Assembly: GCA_027604185.1 (NCBI GenBank)
Contig: JADGKB010000163.1
Span: 1-23,021, forward strand
From: Boothiomyces macroporosus
Lineage: Eukaryota > Chytridiomycota > Chytridiomycetes > Rhizophydiales > Terramycetaceae
Direction: 5' to 3'
Length of the DNA: 23,021 bases
Within the stretch, counting starts at the first letter, position 1. Each line of letters starts with the position of its first letter. The notes beneath the pieces were generated by a model. The model did no database searches and was not told the origin of the DNA. It was given only the letters and a program-made list of their open reading frames with translations. The position numbers and the translations under genes are program-made. Of the stretch, positions 11,273 through 21,070 are shown one piece after another.

Positions 11273-11289
11273 ACAAGGTTTTAAGGTTT
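11273..11289 (-). promoter_or_regulatory. AAACCTTAA-type element upstream of receptor A
   Basis: On the minus strand this reads AAACCTTAAAACCTTGT, 114-130 bp before the start of receptor A. An almost identical 16-mer (one A fewer) lies in the uS9/AKTIP promoter at 21938-21953. Two near-copies in upstream regions suggest a transcription-factor site, but this is only a sequence match. Confidence 0.3.
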
Positions 11290-11449
11290 ACTTTTTTTCC
11301 CTCTTTTTAATTTGTGAATTAAATTGGATATCAGTGTTGGTTACAATTCGGTTTACAGTTCCAAGCAAAAAAAGTTTAAGCGCAATTCTCCCACAAAATT
11401 AACCCGGAGCCCATTAACATTGACCCTTAAAATGGATCATCAATAAAAT

Positions 11450-12467
11450 TTATAAAGTGGTGTGGCCCATCGTATCATGAGTGGTTTGCCATTCAATCGT
11501 GTCCAGTTTGATGGACGAGGTCGATACTTGGGTATAGATTTTCTCTGAAAAATAAAGAGCCAGGAGGTGGTAAAGCCCTTTGGAATACACTGTGCAGTTC
11601 CACAAATATAATGAAGAGTAATAAACGAAATCGGTTTCGTAAAACCCAGACGGATTCAGCATTTCATTTGTTTGACAGATATAGAGATAATTTCCAATAA
11701 TGTATGGGATCCAGGAAACTAGATTTGAAATTGTGATGGCTTGAATCATGTTCAGCATCAGCTTCTTTGCTGGCGCGTATTCCATTTTGACAATCTGAAG
11801 TTTGTAAAATGTGCACGTATAGAATATTATAAACAGCACTACTAATATCAAGGCATAGATTCCATAAGTATAGTAGTAAATATACTGCCAAGTGCCAAGC
11901 GGTTGAATGAAATTATCTGGATCTTGAATTTGTTGTTTGTAGCTGCTATAGTAGAATATCGCACACACACCATACACCGATATGGATACTCCAATACAAG
12001 CCAAGCCAACGAATTTCCATTTGATATCAGCAGATATCCCATTCAAGCAAACAACTGCGAATGCGATAAATGCTACTGCTATGCCAACGTTTCCAGATGC
12101 CAATAAGAATATATCACTAATATGAATCATATTTCCAGCAACATATTCCATAGTAAGCGTGGTATTGTAAGATGTGTCTAGGTTGATACACAGGCTGTAG
12201 AAAACGGAGCTCTGAACCAAGCTGGCAACCAGAAACGAACATTCAGTTACAAGATCCAACACTGCAAGTAAAAATATCAAATATCCAAATCCAGAATGAC
12301 TCTTGAAATACTTTTCTCTATTCTATGTTAAATATAGATACTTTAATCATGATTATAGAGCCTGTTATTCCCAGGAGAACGAATAGATAATTGACCGCTA
12401 CGCCATAGTCGTATTCGTAGACCGCGGATTGCTTAAAGTAAGAGTTTGTTATACATGAATTGGTCAT
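11450..12467 (-). CDS. Seven-helix receptor-like protein B
   Basis: Two exons, 12467-12342 and 12322-11450, with a 19-nt intron; 332 residues. The intron is in the same position and phase as the first intron of A (after 42 codons, before (T/N)R(K/E)). The second family intron is absent, although the Trp codon that carries it is kept (GTWQYIYY). Family marks: N-terminal Cys, SGFGYLI and VLDLVT in TM2, DIFLLASGNVG in TM3, IKWKF, LMLNMIQAITISNL then SWIP in TM6 (CWxP changed to SWIP), YSKGLYHLLALYFSE in TM7, and tail LDTIEWQTTH ending TTL. 290 bp separate its stop from the start of A. Plasma or flagellar membrane receptor by inference. Confidence 0.85.
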
Positions 12468-12706
12468 TTTAGAAACTTTGAACTGCGCTGACCATCCGGG
12501 GCAGTCCAGGATCCAAGACAGGGTACTAACAAAGACAACTTCAAACCTGTATGATGAAACAATAAAGAAAGTATGCTACTGTACGTACCGCATGTTACTT
12601 GCTGGCATTTCCAATAACAGATTTGAGTCAAGTGTGTGTAGTCGGTTTCATTTCCAAATTAAGGCACCTTGAAAGGCTGTGGTTCAAAAACTTTTTGTAG
12701 AATTAG
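12468..12706. promoter_or_regulatory. Divergent promoter region between receptors B and C
   Basis: 239 bp between two divergent receptor starts. There is no supported gene. Joint control of B and C from here is possible but no operator-like repeat stands out. Confidence 0.4.
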
Positions 12707-13733
12707 ATGAACAGGACTTGCTTTGTACAGGCATTCGTAGAAAATTATACAGGACAAGATGTGCCGTACGATTACGGAACACTGGTTTCTTTTGTATTCA
12801 TTGTACTGGGAATAATTGGTGCTATATTGATTATTGTTACTAGAAAGTGGTATTACAAAGCAGATACAGGATTTGGATTTCTTATTCTTGCTCTGGGGAT
12901 ATGCGATTTGCTCACCTCTGGGACTTGGCTCATATTCAACCTTTACAATAGCATTACCACTTATCAGCAGTGTATAGGTCAACTCACATACACCGATTTT
13001 GAGATGCAAGCGAATTACGAATTGGGATTCTTTAGTGATATATTCTTGTTTAGTTCAGGAAACATCAGCTTAGCCATCTGCTATATAGCATTCGCAGTTG
13101 TTTTCATGAACGCTTCTGCAAGTTCAATCAAATGGAAGAAATTAGTTTCATTCAGTTTTACAATTGCGATTCTGATTTGGATTTTTATGGGGATCACATT
13201 CCACTATGCGTGGGAGTATGTAAATTCACATGATAAAACCAGAGTATTTATAATATGGTAATTCAAACTAATCTAGGCATCAGATATACTATGGCGTTTA
13301 CCTTTCTTATGCTTCTATACTGGTAGTACTGTTTGGTTCTTTTCTGATAAGCTCAATGTTTTATGTACATCAATCTACAAAGCCCAAATGGACAAAATCC
13401 GAATTGCTGCTGCTCAATACCGTCCAAGCGGTGACCTTTTCCAACCTGATATGTTGGATAGCAATGATAGTAGAATACACGAATTTGTACGACAGCTGGG
13501 TGAATCCTTTTTCTCACTTGCAAACAAATCTTTCTGCTCAATTATCAATACTGTACCTCACTAATATCACTGTTTATTCTAAAGGATTCTATCATATAAT
13601 CGCTTTGCTGATATCAGAGCGACTGACCAGAGATTTGAAAAACGGGTCAAGCACGAAAACAAGTGAAAAAGAGCTGGAAGTGATTGAAAGTATCCAGTGG
13701 TCAGCAACTAATGTAGAATCTAATTTATCATAA
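12707..13733 (+). CDS. Seven-helix receptor-like protein C
   Basis: Two exons, 12707-13257 and 13277-13733, with a 19-nt intron; 335 residues. The intron splits a Trp codon (TG|G, phase 2) just before TM5, the same site as in A and D; the TM1-TM2 intron of A and B is absent. Family marks: MNRTCF start, TGFGFLILALGICDLLT in TM2, Cys in YQQC of loop 1, DIFLFSSGNISLA in TM3, IKWKK, LLNTVQAVTFSNLICWIAMI in TM6 (the P of CWxP is replaced by A), YSKGFYHIIALLISERL in TM7, tail ESIQWSATN. C and D are the closest pair by motif wording and are adjacent, so they look like a tandem duplication. Confidence 0.85.
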
Positions 13734-13806
13734 TATAAATACTTTTACTCTGTTACGGGTAATTTACACAAAGGCTTTTTAAGATGGGATTTTTTGTACT
13801 AACCAA

Positions 13807-14827
13807 ATGGAACTAGATTGCTTGGGGGAAGCATTTATTAGACTGGCTTACTTTGAACACAACGACTATGCGCAAATACTGAATTATGTTTGTACCGTAC
13901 TTGGAATCCTTGGTGCAATGTTGATTATAAAAACAAAGCAGTGGTATTTCAAGGCAGATACTGGTTTTGGATACATGATACTTGCATTGGGCTACAGTGA
14001 CATGCTCACTTCTATTTCACATTTAATTTCTTGTTTATTTTGGAGCATCACCGTTTATTACTACTGCAAGATTGGGTTTACTAGGGAGCCACGTTACATA
14101 CTTGAAATACAACAGCAACTGGGATTAATTAGCGATATATTCTTGTTCGCATCTGGTAATATCAGTCTGGCCATCTGCTACATTTCGTTTTCTGTTGTTT
14201 TTATGAATGCTTCCACTGCTCATGTGAAATGGCGCAAAATGGCATTGTACAGCTTTGTAGTATCTCTTTCTTGCTGGGTTTTTATGGCACTCACTTACCA
14301 TGTGGTATTTACTTACACCGAACAACACCATGGACATTCATTCTTTCCATGGTAATTGTTCCTAATCTAGGTTTAAGCTATACAATGGATTCTATCTGGC
14401 TTATGCGTCATTACTGGTAATATTATTTGGAATATTCTTGATTTGCTCACTATCCATTATAACCAAGAGGCACAAATCAAAGTGGACAAATATAGATTTG
14501 CTATTATTGAATACAGTTCAAGCAATAACAATCTCCAATTTATTGTGTTGGACTGCTATGGTAATTTCATACGCGAATGATACGGACAGATGGGCAAACG
14601 AATATTCTCCCCTACAAAATAATGTCATTGCACAATATGTTATCTTGTATGTACAAAATCTATTCATATACCTGAAAGGATTTTACCATGTTATTGCATT
14701 AAAGCTATCCGAAAGGCTGACGAGAGACCTAGTTTCTGGCTCGAATAATTCTAGTGAGAATGGGTTGGAAATATTTGACACTATCCGATGGAACACCACC
14801 TTGGAATCAACAAAATCAGAAGTTTAG
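13807..14827 (+). CDS. Seven-helix receptor-like protein D
   Basis: Two exons, 13807-14351 and 14371-14827, with a 19-nt intron splitting a Trp codon at the same site as in C; 333 residues. It starts 73 bp after C. Family marks: MELDC start, TGFGYMILALGYSDMLT in TM2, Cys in loop 1 (YYYC), DIFLFASGNISLAICYI in TM3, VKWRK, LLNTVQAITISNLLCWTAMV in TM6 (CWTA rather than CWxP), YLKGFYHVIALKLSERL in TM7, tail DTIRWNTTL. It shares the RLTRDL segment after TM7 with C. Receptor role is inferred; no ligand is indicated. Confidence 0.85.
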
Positions 14828-15095
14828 TATTTATAATTTTTAGTTTAATTTTGGTAAACATCGCCAATAAAGATAAGCTGGCCTAAATTTTGAATTTACT
14901 TTTTAATGCAGAGCGCAATGATTACCATTTCATAACTCAATATGGTATTCTGCAATTAAGAATGGCTTTACTACATGAAATTTGAACTGAATAAAACCCA
15001 ACATCTCATTTGATTTATCCTTGAATGACAACTAGCCTAACTGTTGTGATAAAATTTTCCCAATTCAGATTTTGGAGTTTCAAACAGCGCGTCAA

Positions 15096-17699
15096 ATGAA
15101 CAAAGAGGACAGCTCACAGTCAAATCAAGAGACCACTGAAAATCTTTTACCAAGCCAACACACTCCACAAGTACAATTGTTATTAATGAATAGAAAGATA
15201 AACGACGCGGTAGTGTTGTATCATTTAAAGACCAACACCAAATTTCCAACCACTCAAAACCTAAAGAAAAATCAATAGGCTCCCAATTAAACTCCAGTTT
15301 ACTTTCGGTAAGTTGATGTTGATTTAGTCTGAAAGCCGGTCAAATAAGGTTGATATATCTATTACCCCATTTAATAGTGGAAATATGTCTGATGATAATA
15401 CACGAAACGACTACAAATCAGATTCTCACCTGGCGGAAGGAATGGTATTTAAATGGTAACAAAGGTCGCTGGATTGATCAAACAAAGAAATTCAACTGGT
15501 CAGAACACCAGAAATCAATATGGCACTATACAGGAGGTCCAAAATACAAAAGTTGAAAATCATGAGTCACATCTAATGGTTGATTCAGATAATTATAATG
15601 TAATTTGGGATAATTGTAGAACAAGGAAGTGCGAAAATCAATTCTGCATCCATCGGGCTCAAATGAAAGAACATCCGTTGCAAGGAAAAATACCACAGAG
15701 AGCCGTTCAGCCCGTATTTCTTTCCACGGTTCATCCAGTTCAGAGGAAGAGGAAGAGGCGAGAAGAGAAAGCGCAACGGTTGTTGGTTACTAACATGAGA
15801 AATCTAGAAGAAAAAGTTCGCTTTATGGATCAATTACCGGGAATACACTTCAATTTAAAGATCCAGGTATAGTACAGCCCATTATCTTGGAGCAGTCATA
15901 TGTGGATTCAAATCCAAATTTAGAACAAAGCGGACAGCATTTATCTTCGTTCAGCAACCTGTCTTCACACTCTTCTATCAATGAGCATTTTCTTGGTAGA
16001 GCAATGTTGTTTTTTACACGCATGAAGCAACACAGACTGTATAGGAAACTAAAGTACCAGATTAATTCCATTCCAATTAAAATGATTATATTCACAATTC
16101 TGTTTCTGCTGGTAAACCTATATGTAGCGGTCTCGCTGGTAATAATTCCGCAGAGTATATTTCCACAGTTTTCAGACTACAACGGTAATCGATCCTAATT
16201 CTAGCGTATCACATCACGTACACACTTTCCGGCCATTTAATTTTCTTTTTTTCAGATAAATTGCTACATTATTTGCATATTTGGATATTGGCCTCAAATT
16301 TATCCTACAAAGGTTGTACACTAAACAATCTACATGCTTCAATGTTCAAGGCGAACTTGCCCGGAAGTCAAATTAGGAATTTCCTATGGGCTTTGTCGCT
16401 CGCCATTGCAGTGCTTATTTCATATTCCGCCTTTGGGTTTTCCTGGACACCAATGATATCACGGACGGCAACAGACCCATGCATACCCGCAATATATGAA
16501 AGCATCAATTTCAAAGTACCTCTTGCATCGTATTTGCAAGGAGATGTTGGCCCAACTTCAATTACTTCGTATGCTATCCCATTAGCAGATGGAGTGGTAG
16601 GAGGCTGGAGTGCTTGGCCACTTGCCAATCCCAGCTCCTCCTTTTCAATTAGACATCCTGGATATATTTATTTGATGCAGTCAGACTGCACTGATCCTTA
16701 CCCTGCCACGACTGCCTATTCTACAACTAGAACTTGGACAAAAGATCTAAGGGTGGTTGGAACTGCTCTGCATGGAAATATAATTGTTTACTCTCCTCAA
16801 AACTCAATTGTTCTAGACTACTTGCAAGTTGCAAGCACAAAGGGTTACCAACAAGATTGTGCAATTATTACAAAGTTTTTCCCAGGGTTGGTAGAAAACG
16901 GGTTTCAGTCCGACACTTGGCAAATGGTAGCTTATAAATCAATTCTTTCCGTTGGTGTTGGGAGCACAAGTATCACTGCAGGTGCTGGCGAGGTTATGTA
17001 CTACGCAGATTTTGATCAGCATGTAATAGGCAAGCAACTAATTAATATTAGATGATAAATATAACCTCACGGGGTCCTATCTAAATCTTTTGGACACTTT
17101 GTTCACAAATGGGACATTTTATCCAGCAAAAGGAGCCCTATACAGTAATTTGTTCCAGTGGGCAACAGTATTCTATAATTTAATTGTAGGAACAAGATGG
17201 CTACTATCATGATAGCTTGATGAACCAAGGCATTCTGGGTGCTATGGCCGCTGCTGCACACACACTCCTGATGCAATACAACGGAGCAAACACTGATACT
17301 TGCGACTATTTTGCTGTTGATGGATCAGGTTACCTATCAGCCAACAAAACTCTAATTGTATTCATACAAATTTTAGTATGTTTACTGTCTGCAATAATAA
17401 TATTGCATATTTGGTGGGTGTACCTGATGTTTGGCATCCAGCCGGAAACTACCAGTGCTTACGTAGCGATAAAAAATAGGTTCAGGCTAGCCCATGACGT
17501 TCAACAAAGTGGAAGTGAATTGTTTGGAGATAGCAAGGGCAAAAAATATGATTATCTGACAACTAATACTGAAATAATGCAAGGAATTAAGGATAGAAAT
17601 ATTAAATTTGGGTTCCTGAGTGACTCGTTGGAAAAGGAAGATGGTCCGTATACTGGACTAGGAACAAAAAAGACAATTGTCCCCATTTACAAAATGTAA
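15096..17699 (+). CDS. Unrecognised three-TM membrane protein, 811 residues
   Basis: Nine exons: 15096-15170, 15194-15307, 15328-15444, 15465-15599, 15620-15778, 15800-16184, 16205-17029, 17052-17167, 17190-17699. The start is the ATG at 15096; the total is an exact 812 codons. Residues 1-290 are polar, Ser/Asn-rich and probably disordered and cytosolic, with an acidic SSSSEEEEEARRE patch. TM helices at about 295-316, 387-405 and 696-718. The roughly 290-residue region between TM2 and TM3 has paired Cys and few charges, probably extracellular. A tail of about 90 residues follows TM3. I recognise no family. The second intron-rich half is well supported; the intron at 15779-15799 (GTTGTT donor, ATGAG acceptor) is the least certain and could instead be 15782-15799. 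It sits inside the receptor cluster and ends 31 bp from receptor E on the other strand. Confidence 0.75.
17030..17051 (+). other. GC-AG intron, 22 nt
   Basis: The segment starts GCAAG, has a CTAAT branch-like motif and ends TTAG. Its removal joins ATA-G to AT-GAT in frame (VIDDKYNLTG). The GT six bases upstream would give a 28- or 29-nt intron and the wrong frame. GC donors with an otherwise strong consensus are a known minor class of spliceosomal introns. Confidence 0.7.
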
Positions 17700-17730
17700 G
17701 GCTTGAATTTCAATATACATATTGATATAT

Positions 17731-18678
17731 TTATAATGTATTGTCCAGATCTAATATTCTTTCTGGCTTGGATAACGTGAAATCCCATTTAATTGTATCT
17801 TCACCACTCGCGTTTTTGGGCTCTCTTTTCTCTGCGTATAATTCTGCCAAGTATAGGGCACAGATATGATAGAAGCCTTTGGCGTATACCGTGGCAGATG
17901 AGATATAGAGTATAACTGAAAAAAAACTTTCGTTATACGTCGCTATAGATTGTATTAAAAGTGCTGTAAAAGTGTAATTTAGTATTAGTGGTAGCCAGCA
18001 TAGCAAATTTGATATTGTTAGAGCTTGCAGCATTGTCAGCATCAACAATTTTGAACTATTTGCGGATTTCCGTGCATTCAACCCTCTATGCGTGGCAATA
18101 TAAAAGTACAGATATAATACTACCAGAATTATTGCATAGATATCGTACACTGTGTAATAAATAGAAATGTCAGTTCCAGCGTTCTTAAATGCTAGATCAA
18201 AGTACACGGCATAAGCGAGATACAAGCCCAGAGAGATTATTGTAGATATCAGCAGTAGTTTTTTCCAGTTTAGAATATGTTTGATACCATTCCTGCAAGT
18301 GATTGAATAAGCAATAAAAGATACCGCAACACCCAAGTTACCCGAAGCGAATAAAAAAATATCGCTTATTCTACTTCCTTGTGAAGAGTAATAGTATTCG
18401 TTTTCCGAAACGGTGCTATTTTGGATGCAGTGCTGGTAATTCATAATTCCGTTAGTGAATGCGCCGCACAACCATATAAATGCAGTAAGCAAGTCTAATA
18501 TTCCTATAGAGAGAATCAAGTATCCGAATTCAGAGTCTTTACTGAAATATCTGTTTTTTGTGATGATTATCATTAGTGAACCGAATACTCCAAATGCTGT
18601 CAAAATATATCCCACGATGGTAGAGTAGTCGCTGTAATTAACGAGAATGTTGTCTTGAAAACATTCGGCTGTATTCAT
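17731..18678 (-). CDS. Seven-helix receptor-like protein E (intronless)
   Basis: Single exon, 315 residues, starting MNTAEC. Seven hydrophobic helices. Family marks: N-terminal Cys, SEFGYLILSIGILDLLT in TM2, Cys in YQHC of loop 1, DIFLFASGNLGVA in TM3, LNWKK before TM4, LLMLTMLQALTISNLLCWLPLI in TM6 (CWxP kept), YAKGFYHICALYLAE in TM7, tail EDTIKWDFT and terminal DNTL. Both family introns are missing; the conserved Trp at the TM5 boundary is also replaced (ISIYYTVYDIY). 114 bp separate its start from the stop of F. Confidence 0.88.
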   Translation of the reverse strand: MNTAECFQDNILVNYSDYSTIVGYILTAFGVFGSLMIIITKNRYFSKDSEFGYLILSIGILDLLTAFIWLCGAFTNGIMNYQHCIQNSTVSENEYYYSSQGSRISDIFLFASGNLGVAVSFIAYSITCRNGIKHILNWKKLLLISTIISLGLYLAYAVYFDLAFKNAGTDISIYYTVYDIYAIILVVLYLYFYIATHRGLNARKSANSSKLLMLTMLQALTISNLLCWLPLILNYTFTALLIQSIATYNESFFSVILYISSATVYAKGFYHICALYLAELYAEKREPKNASGEDTIKWDFTLSKPERILDLDNTL

Positions 18679-18792
18679 TTTTGGTTGAGTTTCTTCAATG
18701 GCCTATTTTGACCATGCTGAGAGGTTCCCTGCTCAACCGCAGCAATTGGAACTAAACAGAAAAAGTGGCTATGAAAAGGTTTTATTGGGTAT

Positions 18793-19794
18793 TTAGAGAG
18801 TATCGTCGTTTAAGCTAAAGTTGAACTTGAACTCTTTTGTTGGAGTCCATTGAATGGTGTCAACTTCTTCCTTGACGGTGGTTTCAGCATTTCTTTGACA
18901 TAGCCGCTCACAGATATATAGTGATATCAGGTGATATAATCCTTTGCAAGAGGCTGTAGCATTGTATACATAGAGAATAGCATAATAGACCGGATCGCTT
19001 TCGCTATAGTCAGACATGTAACCAGCAGCTGTAGTAGCACAGAAAACGATCATTGGGATCCAACAAATCATGTTGGAGATTGTAATTGCTTGAATCATAT
19101 TCAACATTAGCGTCTTTGAAGAATTTAGCGGAGAAGACTTTTGATTTGACAGGCCGATTGTTGTCAACACATAGAATAATATGAAAAGCGCAACTACTAT
19201 GGAAGCGATGATTGAAATTACAAGGTTGTAGAATATGTTCCATTGAGCTCGTAACAAATTAATTCCGGGTTGATCAGATTTGGATCGCATGCTGAAATTA
19301 ACAGTGTACACGATAGTAATGACAATCCAATACACTAGCGGAATAGCAAAGCAAGCTGCAATTAACCTTTTCCATTGGATATTGTTGGCGATAGCATTGA
19401 GGTATAGTACAGAAATAGCAATGTATGAAACTGCCAATCCCATGAATGCAGATGCTAATAGAAACACATCATTGATATGATAAGCATTCGCTATCCAGTA
19501 CTTTGCAAGCTGTGTTGAAGTGGTATTTGTAATGCAGTTATGATACTGTACAGAGTTGTCAACAAAGTTTGCAGCCAACCACGTAAAGGAAACAAAAAAG
19601 TCGCAAACACCCATAGCCAGTATCAAGTATCCGAAACCAGAGTTTGTCTTGAAATATTTGTTTCTTGTGATAATAATAATTGATGAAGCAAGAATTCCAA
19701 AAATAGTAAATACATAGCAAACTAATTGACCGTAATCGTAAGAAACGCCGCTATTGTACTCTATGAAATTATCAACAAAGCACTCGCTGTTGGA
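18793..19794 (-). CDS. Seven-helix receptor-like protein F (intronless)
   Basis: Single exon, 333 residues from the ATG at 19794 (MSNSEC). The frame is open from an ATG 63 bp upstream, but MSNSECF aligns with the other paralogue N-termini, so I prefer it. Family marks: SGFGYLILAMGVCDFFVS in TM2, Cys in YHNC, DVFLLASAFMGLAVSYIA in TM3, IQWKR, LMLNMIQAITISNMICWIPMI in TM6, CKGLYHLISLYICERL in TM7, tail VDTIQWTPT and terminal DDTL. Several sequons lie in loop 1. It is closest to A in TM6 wording. Both family introns are absent although the Trp codon is kept (AQWNIFYN). Confidence 0.88.
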   Translation of the reverse strand, partial: SNSECFVDNFIEYNSGVSYDYGQLVCYVFTIFGILASSIIIITRNKYFKTNSGFGYLILAMGVCDFFVSFTWLAANFVDNSVQYHNCITNTTSTQLAKYWIANAYHINDVFLLASAFMGLAVSYIAISVLYLNAIANNIQWKRLIAACFAIPLVYWIVITIVYTVNFSMRSKSDQPGINLLRAQWNIFYNLVISIIASIVVALFILFYVLTTIGLSNQKSSPLNSSKTLMLNMIQAITISNMICWIPMIVFCATTAAGYMSDYSESDPVYYAILYVYNATASCKGLYHLISLYICERLCQRNAETTVKEEVDTIQWTPTKEFKFNFSLNDDTL

Positions 19795-20338
19795 CATCAA
19801 GTTAATTGATTTTGGAGTGCAGTTCTCGTTTTTCCATTTATACAGTTGATGAAACACGCACCTTGAAATTCTGGGAATTGGGCGAAACTAAAAAAAAGCA
19901 CACTGGAACTTGAATCAGGACTATGGTCTGTGTAACTAGCTGTTTGCAGATAAGCGGTCAAAGGCTAGCATCAGCAGCTCAACTTGAATGCTGGTTTAGC
20001 CCTTCAAGTTTTTTGTATAGCCTCCTTGGAAAATATAATTTGGGTCTCTGTTCGGTGACTCTTGATACGTAGGCCATCAGTGATCAATTCTGCCTATAAT
20101 TCAACCATGGTATAATTAATGCCAGTATTCACGCATTCACAGTTGAATAGTGGCACCACTTCTGTTTGGCTACATGTACATTTTGCTTTCATTGAAAAGC
20201 CCATGGGGATTATATGCCTTGGCTAATTGGTTGATTATTGAAAGCGTTCGCAAGCAAGTCTTTACATTATCAATAATCTTGCTTTTGGTTGCACCACTTT
20301 GGAGAATTTGTTGAGGATTTTTTTCCAAAACGGATTTA
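19795..20338. promoter_or_regulatory. Divergent intergenic region, 544 bp
   Basis: The largest gap in the window, between the starts of receptor F (-) and the HAD phosphatase (+). I see no supported gene, no tRNA with recognisable arms and no repeat array. It is less AT-rich than other gaps. The phosphatase promoter is presumably in the AT- and T-tract-rich last 100 bp. Confidence 0.4.
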
Positions 20339-21038
20339 ATGGGAAAAGTAACTCATGTATTATTTGATATGGACGGCTTACTGCTAGACACTGAAGCGGT
20401 ATATACTCAAGTCACTACGGAAATTCTTGCACGTTATGGAAAGACTTTTGAATGGTCCCTCAAGAAACAAGTATTTGTATTTAATATAGATGATGGGAAG
20501 GAAGGAACATGACTCTGCAGTGCTGCTGGTTGAAACTACTGGGATTCCGCTCACTCCTGAGGAATATCTGGTCGAGCGCAAAAAAGGACATGAAAAGCTA
20601 TTCCCATTCTGCAAACCATTGCCAGGAGTCATGAAATTAGTCAGGCATTTGAAGCAGCACAACATCCCAATTATAGTCGCCACTTCATCGCATAAAGATG
20701 CCTTCTTGCTAAAGTCTAAAAACAACACAGAGTTATTTGACTTGTTTGATGGCAAGATTGTGGTTGGAGATGACCCTAGAGTTCACAAAGGAAAACCTAG
20801 CCCAGATATTTTCCTAGTAGCAGCCGAGGAACTTGGAGCCAAAGACCACAGCACCTGCTTGGTTTTTGAAGACAGCGGTCCTGGAGTAATTGCTGGGTTA
20901 AATGCAGGCATGCAAGTAGTCTGGGTGCCAGATGAGCGATTTGAAATCACAGACGAAATGAGACAAAAATGTGCAAAGGTAGTTACTTCTTTGGAGCAAT
21001 TCAACCCAGAGGAATTTGGATTGCCTCCTTATCAATAA
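20339..21038 (+). CDS. PUDP: HAD-family phosphatase, pseudouridine-5'-phosphatase type
   Basis: Two exons, 20339-20470 and 20490-21038, with a 19-nt intron; 226 residues, normal for the HDHD1/PUDP group. HAD motif I is VLFDMDGLLLDTE with the nucleophile Asp10 and Asp12; the DGLLLDTE wording is typical of the beta-phosphoglucomutase-like HDHD1 branch. A helical cap follows (residues about 17-90). Motif II is ATSSHK at about 108-113, motif III Lys in KGKPSPD at about 144-150, and motif IV FEDSGPGV with acidic residues at about 171-172 binding Mg2+. Members hydrolyse small phosphometabolites, pseudouridine 5'-phosphate in the human enzyme; related yeast enzymes act on sugar phosphates, so substrate is inferred. 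All catalytic residues are present. The TAA stop lies within AATAAA. Confidence 0.92.
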
Positions 21039-21070
21039 ATTATGGAGTGGTAATTTGTAAATTGTATTTA

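Noticed and set aside
15853..15872. Continuing the 811-residue protein in the frame that runs unspliced through 15600-15872.
   Set aside because: That frame ends at 15872 and does not connect to the TM1 exon; removing 15600-15619 and 15779-15799 gives one open frame into it.
16185..16255. A longer intron ending at the pyrimidine-rich TTTTCTTTTTTTCAG at 16241-16255.
   Set aside because: The 20-nt intron 16185-16204 has the local consensus and leaves the following sequence open in frame; no other intron here exceeds 23 nt.
17023..17051. A GT-AG intron of 29 nt from the GTAATAG at 17023.
   Set aside because: It puts the next exon in a frame that stops within about 10 codons; the GC donor at 17030 gives an open frame.
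12664..19868. Shared 11-mer GCACCTTGAAA upstream of receptors C (12664-12674) and F (19858-19868).
   Set aside because: An 11-base match is expected many times by chance in 23 kb, and the orientation relative to the genes is opposite.
19795..20338. Possible tRNA or small RNA gene in the largest gap.
   Set aside because: No A-box/B-box pair or cloverleaf arms could be found by eye.
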